DNA of 64,000 nucleotides from Spirochaetota bacterium (GTDB lineage Bacteria > Spirochaetota > Spirochaetia > SPDA01 > JAJSAL01), in assembly GCA_024274705.1 (NCBI GenBank), contig JAJSAL010000011.1, forward strand, positions 1 through 64,000. Reading direction: 5' to 3'. Shown piece after piece: positions 45,137-52,532 of this stretch. How positions within the stretch are numbered: position 1 is the first letter of the stretch; every line of letters begins with the position of its first letter. Under the pieces are notes generated by a model. The model had not been told where the DNA came from, searched no databases, and was given only the letters and a program-made list of their open reading frames with translations. The position numbers and the translations under genes are program-made.

Positions 45137-45686
45137 ACTCCGTCTGCCTCCTTAAATGGTGAAAATTGTCAAGATGCATGTTTTTCCTCTCAATTTCGCC
45201 CAGAACAAGCTCGGTTGCCCACGCCGAAGATTGTGCGACAACAGATGTGCATTTGTCTATATGGGCGCCTGCCTCCTCGAATTCTTCCTTTTCCTTTTCA
45301 TCCCAAAGATCGAAGTTTCTCCCGAAGATGTGTTTATGAATATCGTTACAGGTAACACTTTGATACTGGTCGATAAATTTTTTATACAGATCGGCTGCCA
45401 TGCGAAAGGAGCAATATTTTTCCTCCCGGTCGCCCGCAAAATTACCCCTTTCCCTGCCGAACAGAAGGCTCATCATGAGCACCCCGCCAGTATATCCTCC
45501 ACAAAACCCGACACCTAAAAGTCCTCCCCCGGAAGCGAGGCCGCTGGCTGCCTTGAAGACAAAATCGTTTCGAAGGTGGAGGGTATCCTGAATCGCCGCA
45601 ACAGTGCACTGGGAACACCCGCGATATTTTTTTTCATATTCAAAACCGAGGCGGTATGCGCGTTCAATAATTGCCTTTTTCCTCAT
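45129..45686 (-). CDS. C_GCAxxG_C_C family redox/metal protein
   Basis: A 185-residue cytoplasmic protein with the spaced cysteine motif of the C_GCAxxG_C_C family: RGCSQCTVAAIQ near residue 23, GVGFCGGYTGGVL near 57, and further cysteines in YCSFRM, VTCNDIHKHIFG and IDKCTSV. Such proteins are thought to be redox- or metal-binding, but no reaction is established. It is first in the E1 operon, which suggests a role in redox or sulfur handling for the lipoyl-dependent enzyme. The Asn/Thr at usual small-residue positions is ordinary variation. Confidence 0.8.
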   Translation of the reverse strand: MRKKAIIERAYRLGFEYEKKYRGCSQCTVAAIQDTLHLRNDFVFKAASGLASGGGLLGVGFCGGYTGGVLMMSLLFGRERGNFAGDREEKYCSFRMAADLYKKFIDQYQSVTCNDIHKHIFGRNFDLWDEKEKEEFEEAGAHIDKCTSVVAQSSAWATELVLGEIERKNMHLDNFHHLRRQTEYE

Positions 45687-45734
45687 CCCTATAAATCCTT
45701 CCTTCGAAAGAGAGTATTCAGCACTGCCCGCAGC

Positions 45735-45746
45735 TAAACATGTTTA
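45735..45746. promoter_or_regulatory. Palindrome TAAACATGTTTA (candidate operator)
   Basis: A perfect 12-bp palindrome between the E1-operon promoter and its first gene, overlapping the shared TTAAAACAT-like element. An adjacent TTTAAATCG also resembles 48111-48127, so either the nearby LacI protein or DeoR may bind here. Confidence 0.5.
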
Positions 45747-45774
45747 AATCGTTATATAAGTTATTCGATGTATC

Positions 45775-45804
45775 ATTATAGGGATAAGCAAAAAATCATG
45801 TCAA
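45775..45804 (-). promoter_or_regulatory. Strong promoter of the E1/lipoyl operon
   Basis: On the minus strand, a perfect TTGACA (45804-45799), 18 nt, then a perfect TATAAT (45780-45775). It drives the redox-cluster, E1 alpha, E1 beta and lipoyl genes. The divergent LacI gene has its own promoter 70 bp away. Confidence 0.7.
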
Positions 45805-45851
45805 GTTTATTTAAAACCAATTAAAAAATTCAAATGATTTTATTTTTCTAA

Positions 45852-45880
45852 TTGACACTCATTCAAAAACTGAAAATAAT
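45852..45880 (+). promoter_or_regulatory. Promoter of the second LacI gene
   Basis: TTGACA (45852-45857), 17 nt, then AATAAT (45875-45880). The ATG is at 45887, just 6 nt after the -10 box, with no Shine-Dalgarno, so translation is probably leaderless. Confidence 0.6.
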
Positions 45881-45886
45881 GAATCG

Positions 45887-46912
45887 ATGAGCACCAGAAT
45901 AAAAGACATAGCAGAAAAAGCAAAAGTTTCACTTGCAACAGTTTCACTCGTTCTAAACAACAAGCCGGGAGTGAAAGGGACAACCCGGGAGCGTGTCATC
46001 GATATTGCCCGGGAGCTCAGGTATGACTTTAACCAAAGTAAAACCAGTTTGACACCTGTTAAAGGGAGAATCAGGTTTTTAAAAATTGCGAAACATGGGC
46101 ATACTGTGAATCGCGACCATGATGTATTTATCGCGGATTACATAGAAGGTTTAAACCAGGAAGCGCAGAGCTCACGCTATCAATTCGAGATTTCCACACA
46201 TGATACGAAAAATATCCGCTCTGTTATTGACTCGCATTCCGGTTCGTCCCCTCCGGACGGATTGATTGTACTCGGAACAGAATTAAGCTACGAAGATATC
46301 AAGGCTTTTGAAGCCATCAGGATTCCTGTAGGGTTTATAGATAGCTACTACGATTTTATCGATTTTGATTTTGTAGATATGAACAATATCGATGCATCTT
46401 ACAGGATTCTGAATCACTTTATTTCTAACGGCCACAGGGAAATCGGTTTTATAAACAGCCCTGTACAAGTAAAAAATTTTAAGCTCCGTTTAATCGGGTA
46501 CAGGGAAGCTCTTAAGAACTTCAATCTCCCTTTCAATGAAAAGTATGTTTTCACGGTCGATTCAACCTTCAATGGTGCGTATTCCGATATGCTTTCCCTT
46601 ATCAACCGGGGTGTTGAATTGCCGTCCGCCCTGTATATCGCTAATGATATCATGGCGTACGGATGCATAAAGGCTCTCAAGGAGCGGGGTTATTCAATAC
46701 CTGGTGATATATCGATTATAGGATTCGACGATCTGCCCATGAGTTCAATGATGGACCCCCCACTGTCAACCGTAAAAGTATCAAAGATACGGATTGGGAA
46801 GATGGGAATGAAGCTGTTGATCATGCGGCTGGAGGAGAATCCCGATATTCCACCCGAGAAAATACTCATAAGCGGTGAACTTATCTGCAGAAAAAGTGTG
46901 AAAAAGCTCTAG
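45887..46912 (+). CDS. LacI-family regulator 2
   Basis: A 341-residue regulator. The HTH is STRIKDIAEKAKVSLATVSLV and NNKPGVKGTTRERVIDIAREL, then a binding-protein-like effector domain (about 65-335) with PDGLIVLGTELS, GFIDSYYDFIDF and SIIGFDDLPMSSMMDPPLSTV. It is divergent from the E1/lipoyl operon and converges with the aldo/keto reductase gene. Candidate sites with TTAAATCG-TA occur near 45742 and 48111, upstream of the two minus-strand operons flanking it. The inducer is unknown. Confidence 0.9.
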   Translation: MSTRIKDIAEKAKVSLATVSLVLNNKPGVKGTTRERVIDIARELRYDFNQSKTSLTPVKGRIRFLKIAKHGHTVNRDHDVFIADYIEGLNQEAQSSRYQFEISTHDTKNIRSVIDSHSGSSPPDGLIVLGTELSYEDIKAFEAIRIPVGFIDSYYDFIDFDFVDMNNIDASYRILNHFISNGHREIGFINSPVQVKNFKLRLIGYREALKNFNLPFNEKYVFTVDSTFNGAYSDMLSLINRGVELPSALYIANDIMAYGCIKALKERGYSIPGDISIIGFDDLPMSSMMDPPLSTVKVSKIRIGKMGMKLLIMRLEENPDIPPEKILISGELICRKSVKKL

Positions 46913-47991
46913 CCCTTCCACTGTGTGTTTCGTAAGTCCTGCCACGTTCCACCGTCTGTGTATCGTTCAGAATAGAGCGCTTTCGGCCTGGGATCCTCTG
47001 CAACATCGAGCTGTAGTACCATCCATGTGGGGTATGGATATCCCGGGTGAGAAACATCATTGAGTTCCTGAAGGTCCGCTTCGGTCAGATTGAGATCCAC
47101 GGCATCTATGTTGTCCCCGAGATGTTTTTCGTTTCTCGCTGCTATTATCACGCTGCTTATGCAGGGCTGTTTCAGGATCCAGGCGATGGCCACCCGGGCC
47201 GGACTTACACCGTGATGTTCCGCGACCGTTTTCAGGGCATCGATGATGCTGTATCCCTTTTCTTTGTCAAAGGGAACGAACTGGCCGGCTTCTGCGAAAC
47301 GGGTCCCTTTGGGTGCCTCTTCTCCCTTCGAGTATTTCCCGGAAAGAAAACCTCCTGCAAGGGGGCTCCATACAAGTATGCCGATATGGCTGTAATTACA
47401 GAAAGGAACCCACTCATGCTCGATTCCCCTGTCAACAAGGCTGTAATGGAGTTGCGCCGTGACATACTGCTCAAGATGTTCCCGGATTTGGATTTGAACT
47501 GCCGTGGCCGCCTGCCAGGCAAAGTAGTTACTCAAACCGATATAGCGTACTTTTCCCTGGCGAACCAGGTCGTCGAGAGTGCGGAGGGTCTCTTCAATTG
47601 GAGTGTTACTGTCCCACCCATGGATCTGGTAAAGGTCGATATATTCGGTTTGGAGCCTCCGCAGACTGCTTTCAATTCCTCGCATGATGTTTACCCGGGT
47701 CGCACCACTCCTGTTAATATTATCGCTCATGGGAAGGCGTACTTTCGTTGTCAGTACTATTTCCTTCCGGATATCTTTAAGGGCATTCCCAAGGAGGGTT
47801 TCACTTTCACCAAGGCTGTATACATCCGCGGTATCTATAAAATTTATGCCCCTGTCAAGAGCGAATTTTACCATCGCATTCGTCTCTTTCTGGTCGAGGC
47901 CACCCATGTTCATTTTCTGGCCGAATTGCATTGTCCCGAGAGCAACTTCGCTGACAATAAGACCACTGTTTCCAAGACGTCGGAATTTCAT
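46909..47991 (-). CDS. Aldo/keto reductase (NADPH-dependent)
   Basis: A 360-residue (beta/alpha)8 oxidoreductase. It starts MKFRRLGNSGLIVSEVALGT and has the catalytic tyrosine/lysine region INFIDTADVYSLGESETLLG, QIHGWDSNTPIEETLRTL and KVRYIGLSNYFAWQ. The C-terminal YTDGGTWQDL is typical of AKRs of the YajO/L-glyceraldehyde reductase type. It lies 137 nt after dhaL and probably belongs to the same transcription unit, although a GGTTAAATCGATAATC element in the gap may be an operator. It likely reduces or oxidises an aldose, ketose or aldehyde intermediate. Ends overlap the LacI gene by 4 bp. Confidence 0.88.
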   Translation of the reverse strand: MKFRRLGNSGLIVSEVALGTMQFGQKMNMGGLDQKETNAMVKFALDRGINFIDTADVYSLGESETLLGNALKDIRKEIVLTTKVRLPMSDNINRSGATRVNIMRGIESSLRRLQTEYIDLYQIHGWDSNTPIEETLRTLDDLVRQGKVRYIGLSNYFAWQAATAVQIQIREHLEQYVTAQLHYSLVDRGIEHEWVPFCNYSHIGILVWSPLAGGFLSGKYSKGEEAPKGTRFAEAGQFVPFDKEKGYSIIDALKTVAEHHGVSPARVAIAWILKQPCISSVIIAARNEKHLGDNIDAVDLNLTEADLQELNDVSHPGYPYPTWMVLQLDVAEDPRPKALYSERYTDGGTWQDLRNTQWKG

Positions 47992-48110
47992 TCTATAATC
48001 TCCTCATTGTTTTTTTTCTGCCCAGTATTTTCACGATACTTTTTATAAAAAGATATCTTAGGCTCTTGCTGTAATCCAGACGGGGTGTAAATCGTAGATT
48101 CCTTCAAGAA

Positions 48111-48127
48111 GATTATCGATTTAACCA
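48111..48127. promoter_or_regulatory. Candidate LacI operator between dhaL and the reductase
   Basis: GATTATCGATTTAACC (minus strand GGTTAAATCGATAATC) shares TTAAATCG-TA with a site near 45742-45756 in front of the E1 operon. Both lie close to the second LacI gene, which is weak support for a shared operator. Confidence 0.4.
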
Positions 48128-48128
48128 T

Positions 48129-48749
48129 TTAATATGTGATAAATCCCTTGATAACAAGTACAGCTACGGTAGCCCCCGGGTCCTGCTCTCCTTTTGCCTT
48201 GTCCTTGTAATAGGCTATTCGACCATGCTGGGCAACCATATCTTTTGTGGCTTCGAGCCCCTCTTCTGCCGCTTTAAGTGCCTCTGACAGAGCATCCCTG
48301 GGGTCGCTTTGATCAGATGCGGCTAAAGCTTCAGCTGCCGGTTTTAACGAATCAATTATCGTCTTTTCGCCCGGCTTGGCTTTCCCCCGGTCCATAATCC
48401 CCTGTACAAATGCCTGGAAGAAATCCGCCACATCTTTCGTCGTCAGTTCAGATTTTCCAGCTACTGCTTTTCCGCCGCGTATAAATCCGGTTCCCATGAG
48501 GGTTCCCATGGTGGAAGGTGCTGCCTTGGCCATTACCATACCGGTTTTGCTCAGTAGTTTCCCCAGGTCTGTTTCTTCCGTCTCGCCTATCTCCTCCCAG
48601 GCCGCAGAAAAGGCTTTTGACATGGTAAGACCAAGGTCCCCATCGCCCATCATACTGTCCAGTTCGATGAGAAAATCTTTATTCTCATTCATTATTGTTT
48701 TCAGGTTTTGAAGAATGGTAAGTAAGTTTTCTCTGCTGATAGTCTGCAT
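48129..48749 (-). CDS. dhaL: DhaL-type kinase subunit (dihydroxyacetone/ketose kinase)
   Basis: A 206-residue nucleotide-binding subunit. The metal-ADP site is MMGDGDLGLTMSKAF near residue 33. Classical DhaL has a histidine at the position of this leucine (GDGDHG), so it may be a divergent member acting with another ketose. SMGTLMGTGF-like and KTIIDSLKPAAEAL segments are also family-like, as is the C-terminal TKDMVAQHGRIAYY. It lies 19 nt after dhaK. Divergent DhaKL pairs can phosphorylate erythrulose in known tetritol pathways, so the substrate here is not assumed to be dihydroxyacetone. Confidence 0.85.
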   Translation of the reverse strand: MQTISRENLLTILQNLKTIMNENKDFLIELDSMMGDGDLGLTMSKAFSAAWEEIGETEETDLGKLLSKTGMVMAKAAPSTMGTLMGTGFIRGGKAVAGKSELTTKDVADFFQAFVQGIMDRGKAKPGEKTIIDSLKPAAEALAASDQSDPRDALSEALKAAEEGLEATKDMVAQHGRIAYYKDKAKGEQDPGATVAVLVIKGFITY

Positions 48750-48768
48750 ATTTCAATACCTTCATTCG

Positions 48769-49782
48769 CTAAAATGTAAGTTGGGTCTGTTCAAAAAACG
48801 GTGTATTTGCCGGTTTCGCAAGGAGTTGTTTGAGCTCATCGTCAAGTTTTAAGAGTGAGATTGAAAAACCGGTCATTTCCATGGATGTAGCGAACTCGCC
48901 GATATATACTTTGAAAACGGATATTCCTTTTTCTTTTAACATGTGATCGATTTTACGGTATATGATATACATCTCTTCCTTCGGAGTCGCACCGAGGCCA
49001 TTGACGAGGACGGAAACTTCATCACCTTTCCCGAATGGAAGATCTTCGAGGATTGCAGATATCATCCGGCTGCCAACTTCGTCCGCTGTCTCAAGTTTCC
49101 CCCTGTGGATACCCGGCTCTCCATGGATACCCATACCGATTTCCATCTCGTCATCTCCCAGGGTGAAACTCGGTTTTCCTACTTCCGGAACGATACATGG
49201 ACTTAGAGCAACACCCATTGTTCGAACATTCGCTGCAGCTTTTTCAGCTACCCGTTTCACTTCGTCTATCGGGGCAAGCTCGTCAGCTTTTGCTCCGGCA
49301 GTTTTATAGACATAGAAGATGCCTGCAACACCACGCCGTTTGCTTTCCTCCCCCTTGACTGCGGAGGCGACATCATCTGCTGCAACGATAGATTCTACAT
49401 AGATATCTTCCATGTCCGCCATTTCCGCTGCCAGGTCGAAGTTCATGATATCTCCCCCATAGTTTCCGTAAATATAGAGGACACCTGCACCGGAATCGAT
49501 CGCTTTCGTTACTTTCAGCATCTGTTCGGAACTGGGAGACTGAAAAACGCCGCCCACGGAACATCCATCCAGTATCCCATCTCCGACATATCCGAGGAAA
49601 AGCGGCAAATGTCCGGACCCTCCGCCTGTTGCCAGCCCGACTTTCCCTTTTTTTTTCTCGCCTGCCTTTACGATACACCGGAGATCGTTTTCAACTGTCG
49701 TAAGTTTATCCGGATGTGCCGCTATAATCCCTTCAAGCATCTCATCAACGAAGGTTTCCGGTTTATTTAGAAATTTTTTCAT
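48769..49782 (-). CDS. dhaK: DhaK-type substrate-binding kinase subunit
   Basis: A 337-residue subunit that binds the ketose covalently through a histidine. VGLATGGGSGHLPLFLGYVG near residue 50 and GMGIHGEPGIHRG near residue 218 (substrate-binding histidine) are present. The domain order is that of the single-subunit DhaK partner of DhaL. There is no separate DhaM phosphotransfer gene here, so the phosphoryl donor is likely ATP. ATG 49782 follows TAGGAG. It has its own promoter and a tandem ten-base repeat upstream. Confidence 0.88.
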   Translation of the reverse strand: MKKFLNKPETFVDEMLEGIIAAHPDKLTTVENDLRCIVKAGEKKKGKVGLATGGGSGHLPLFLGYVGDGILDGCSVGGVFQSPSSEQMLKVTKAIDSGAGVLYIYGNYGGDIMNFDLAAEMADMEDIYVESIVAADDVASAVKGEESKRRGVAGIFYVYKTAGAKADELAPIDEVKRVAEKAAANVRTMGVALSPCIVPEVGKPSFTLGDDEMEIGMGIHGEPGIHRGKLETADEVGSRMISAILEDLPFGKGDEVSVLVNGLGATPKEEMYIIYRKIDHMLKEKGISVFKVYIGEFATSMEMTGFSISLLKLDDELKQLLAKPANTPFFEQTQLTF

Positions 49783-49820
49783 CGTTTACTCCTAAACGGG
49801 ATCGGTAAAAAATTAAAAAC

Positions 49821-49840
49821 TTTAAAACATTTTAAAACAG
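49821..49840. promoter_or_regulatory. Tandem 10-bp repeat upstream of dhaK (candidate DeoR operator)
   Basis: TTTAAAACAT immediately followed by TTTAAAACAG, overlapping the end of the predicted -10 element. DeoR proteins often bind repeated 10-bp sites. The same core recurs at 52492-52505, 53788-53801 and 60418-60431. Confidence 0.5.
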
Positions 49841-49866
49841 TTTATCAGTTTTTTCTACCAAGTCAA
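49839..49866 (-). promoter_or_regulatory. Promoter of dhaKL
   Basis: On the minus strand TTGACT (49866-49861), 16 nt, TAAACT (49844-49839). The -10 is imperfect. Confidence 0.45.
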
Positions 49867-49878
49867 GCTCTTTAAAGT

Positions 49879-50961
49879 TCAAAAAAGGAATTTTCCCTCC
49901 TTAAACACCTTCTTCCCGTCGATAATAACTTCTCCCTCCCTTCGGAGGTCCTTGATTATATCCCAGTGAAGGGCTGAATAGTTTTGTCCTCCACACTCCT
50001 TGTACGATCTGCCTAAAGCGATGTGGACTGTGCCGAAAATTTTTTCATCATAAAGTATATCGTTACTGAAAAATGTAATCAGCGGATTTGTACCAAAGCC
50101 GAGTTCCCCGATGTACCTGGAGCCGTCATCCATATCGAGTATTTTTTCCAGAAAGGTCTGATTTGACGATGCCTGCGCCTCTGTCACCTTGCCGTTTTCA
50201 AACTCAAGCCGGATTCCAGGTATCAATTCTCCTGCGTAGACCCCGGGATGCTCAAAAGAAATATATCCTTCTGCGCTGTTCTCCACCGGGGATGTGTAGA
50301 TTTCTCCTCCGGGCATATTGATGTGGCCGTCTTCAATAATATATCTACGGTCTTCTGTTGAGAGGGTTAAATCGGTTTCTCTGCCCAGGATCCTGACCTG
50401 TTTCGAACCCTCCATATTTTTACAAAGGGAGTTGTATCTCCTTGATTCCTCCTTCCAGTCGAGCAACGTGGCGTCGAAAAAAAACTCCATAATAAACTGC
50501 ATGCTTTTTTTAGCCTGTTGAGCCAGGGCCTCGGTAGGAACCCGAACCAGTACCCAGCGAGTCATCTCCGTTCGCATAGCGGAAATTGTTCCCTCAGATT
50601 GTTTATGTATAGAGATTTTCCCAGGGTCAATGTTCTCGAATTCGTAAAGATTCCGGGCGCCGCGTAAGTCGATGCAAACATCCGCCCATTCCATGCCGTA
50701 CCTCTGTAATGCCGGTACCCATGCAAGCTGTTCATTCGAACCGAATTTCATGAGTTCCCCCTCGAGAAATGCAGAGTGAAAGACTATCTGCGGGAAAGCC
50801 CCCTTCTGTACAGTACCGCGGTATACACTTTTCATGAGGGGAAATGTTTCAATCTCCCTCATGATGATAAGAACGTTGTCTCCTTTTCCGGTCCCGGTAG
50901 AATGATCCAGGAGCACTTGTGCGAGATCATCCCATCTCCTGTCAAAATATTCGTACATCAT
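49879..50961 (-). CDS. M29-family (AmpS/PepS-like) aminopeptidase
   Basis: A 360-residue predicted metalloaminopeptidase. Typical M29 features are INMPGGEIYTSPVENSAEG near residue 215, RYIGELGFGTNPLI near 285 with a metal-binding glutamate, and GTVHIALGRSYKECGG, NYSALHWDIIKDLR near the C-terminus. M29 enzymes use two metal ions to remove N-terminal residues. It is a little shorter than the usual 410. ATG 50961 follows AAGGG and lies 23 nt after FGGY kinase 2 stops. A peptidase in a sugar operon is unexpected; it may be a hydrolase for a different substrate, or a passenger gene. Confidence 0.82.
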   Translation of the reverse strand: MMYEYFDRRWDDLAQVLLDHSTGTGKGDNVLIIMREIETFPLMKSVYRGTVQKGAFPQIVFHSAFLEGELMKFGSNEQLAWVPALQRYGMEWADVCIDLRGARNLYEFENIDPGKISIHKQSEGTISAMRTEMTRWVLVRVPTEALAQQAKKSMQFIMEFFFDATLLDWKEESRRYNSLCKNMEGSKQVRILGRETDLTLSTEDRRYIIEDGHINMPGGEIYTSPVENSAEGYISFEHPGVYAGELIPGIRLEFENGKVTEAQASSNQTFLEKILDMDDGSRYIGELGFGTNPLITFFSNDILYDEKIFGTVHIALGRSYKECGGQNYSALHWDIIKDLRREGEVIIDGKKVFKEGKFLF

Positions 50962-50984
50962 TGATAACCCTTATATAAGAGATA

Positions 50985-52487
50985 CTAGCCTGTATCAGTT
51001 GCCAGTTTATGAACCACGAGGCTGCTGTCTGAATACAGTTGCATGTACAGAGGAAACAACCGATCATATATCGATTTATTATCCTCGTTGCAGATGAAGG
51101 TTTCCCCCTTGCCGACCCAGTTTTGTGCCTCTGCCATGTCTTTAAGAAGACCGGCTCCGATGGCTGCCAGGACAGCATCCCCGTATGCAGCTCCGTGAGT
51201 AGCGAATACCTGCTGGCTGTAACCGGTAACATCGCTGATTATCTGTACCCATGTCCTGTTTTTTGTGCCGCCTCCGGTCGATACGATTCGGCCAGGCGGA
51301 CCTGCGAACTCTGACATTGCCTCCAGGTTGTGCCGGATTCCAAAGGCTACACCTTCCAGGAGGGCTCTGTACAGGTGGGATTTTGTATGGCTTAAGGTGA
51401 GTCCTGCGATTACCCCCCGGGCCATGGGGTCGTTGATAGGTGTTCTCTCACCACTGAAATAGGGAAGTGCTAAAAGCCCATCCGATCCGGGTGGCACATC
51501 CGAAGCAGCAGTAGCGAGAGTTTCAAAAACGTTCCTATCCTCATTACTTGAAAACTGTTCCTTAAACCATTGGGTTACCGCCCCTGTTGTCGCCATTCCT
51601 CCTGCAAGAACCGATGTTCCCGGGAAGAGGAATTCAGCAGGCCAGAATATCCCCCCCCGGGGAATACGGGAGGTAACCTGTATTATGAAGTGAGAACTCC
51701 CGTACATGAGTAACATCTCTCCAGGAAAGGAAATACCTGCACTAATCGCCTCTGCAGCAGCGTCTGCCGTTCCAACGATAACCGGTGTTCCCTCTGCAAG
51801 GCCGGTATCTTTCGATGCGGAGAATGTTATGCAGCCTGCGATTTCGGTGGTCCAGCCCAGCTCGGGTAGCATTTCCCTGCCGCATATATGGCAAAATGAT
51901 TCAGGAGCCCAGGTTCTGTCCTCGAGGCTGTAGAGAGGGCCGTAGAAAGCGGCGGTGTAGTAATCCATTATCACCCGGCCGGTGAGACGAAAGACCACAT
52001 AGGAAGTAGAGGTCATGATTCTACTGGTTTCTCTCCATGTATCGGGCTCTTCCTGTTTCAGCCAGAGGACTTTTGGTCCGGCTGACTGTGAGGAAAGCTC
52101 TGACCCGGTCATTTCGAGGATGCATTTCTTTCCAAGTTTTTCGGTAAGTTCACGAATCTGGGAAGTGGCCCTGGTATCGATACCGTAGAGGATACCCGGC
52201 CTGAGAGCCTTTCCTTCACTGTCAACAGGGACGACACAGGGAGCAATGGCGCTTGTGCCAACACACCTTATTTCCTTAGGGTTAATCCCCGAAATTTCAA
52301 GGAGCTGCCTGGTGAGATATGATAAATCGTTCCACCAGATTTTTTCAGGGTCATGTTCCGCCCATCCCTGCCTGGGGGATTCGATAGTATGTGGTGTGTG
52401 CGCTTCGGCTGCTATCCTGCCGCTGCTATCGACGATAACCCCTTTTGAAGTGTATGTTCCAATATCGATTCCTAATACGTATTGCAT
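50985..52487 (-). CDS. FGGY-family carbohydrate kinase 2 (xylulokinase-like)
   Basis: A 500-residue kinase. FGGY_N starts YVLGIDIGTYTSKGVIVDSS and has QGWAEHDPEKIWWN, the xylulokinase-type N-terminal signature. FGGY_C has GTADAAAEAISAGI, LMYGSSHFIIQ and GGGTKNRTWVQIISDVTG. It phosphorylates a pentulose or related ketose, probably entering by the transporter encoded 1.4 kb away. It is the first gene after a strong promoter (52532-52505) and is followed by the M29 peptidase gene. Substrate specificity is not settled. Confidence 0.87.
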   Translation of the reverse strand: MQYVLGIDIGTYTSKGVIVDSSGRIAAEAHTPHTIESPRQGWAEHDPEKIWWNDLSYLTRQLLEISGINPKEIRCVGTSAIAPCVVPVDSEGKALRPGILYGIDTRATSQIRELTEKLGKKCILEMTGSELSSQSAGPKVLWLKQEEPDTWRETSRIMTSTSYVVFRLTGRVIMDYYTAAFYGPLYSLEDRTWAPESFCHICGREMLPELGWTTEIAGCITFSASKDTGLAEGTPVIVGTADAAAEAISAGISFPGEMLLMYGSSHFIIQVTSRIPRGGIFWPAEFLFPGTSVLAGGMATTGAVTQWFKEQFSSNEDRNVFETLATAASDVPPGSDGLLALPYFSGERTPINDPMARGVIAGLTLSHTKSHLYRALLEGVAFGIRHNLEAMSEFAGPPGRIVSTGGGTKNRTWVQIISDVTGYSQQVFATHGAAYGDAVLAAIGAGLLKDMAEAQNWVGKGETFICNEDNKSIYDRLFPLYMQLYSDSSLVVHKLATDTG

Positions 52488-52491
52488 ATGC

Positions 52492-52505
52492 TTTTAAAAC
52501 ATGTA
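52492..52505. promoter_or_regulatory. TTTTAAAACATGTA element at the FGGY kinase 2 promoter
   Basis: Lies between the perfect -10 box and the kinase start, where a repressor would block initiation. It shares TTAAAACATG with the btpA promoter spacer at 60418-60431. Confidence 0.5.
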
Positions 52506-52532
52506 TTATAGGATAAAGTATCAACTGGTCAA
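52505..52532 (-). promoter_or_regulatory. Promoter of FGGY kinase 2 operon
   Basis: Minus strand TTGACC (52532-52527), 16 nt, perfect TATAAT (52510-52505), 17 nt before the kinase ATG. Confidence 0.65.

Noticed and set aside
44402-45355. A 317-codon plus-strand frame opposite E1 alpha
   Set aside because: Fully antisense to recognised genes and without ribosome site or family resemblance.
47047-48048. A 333-codon plus-strand frame opposite the aldo/keto reductase
   Set aside because: Shadow of the reductase gene.
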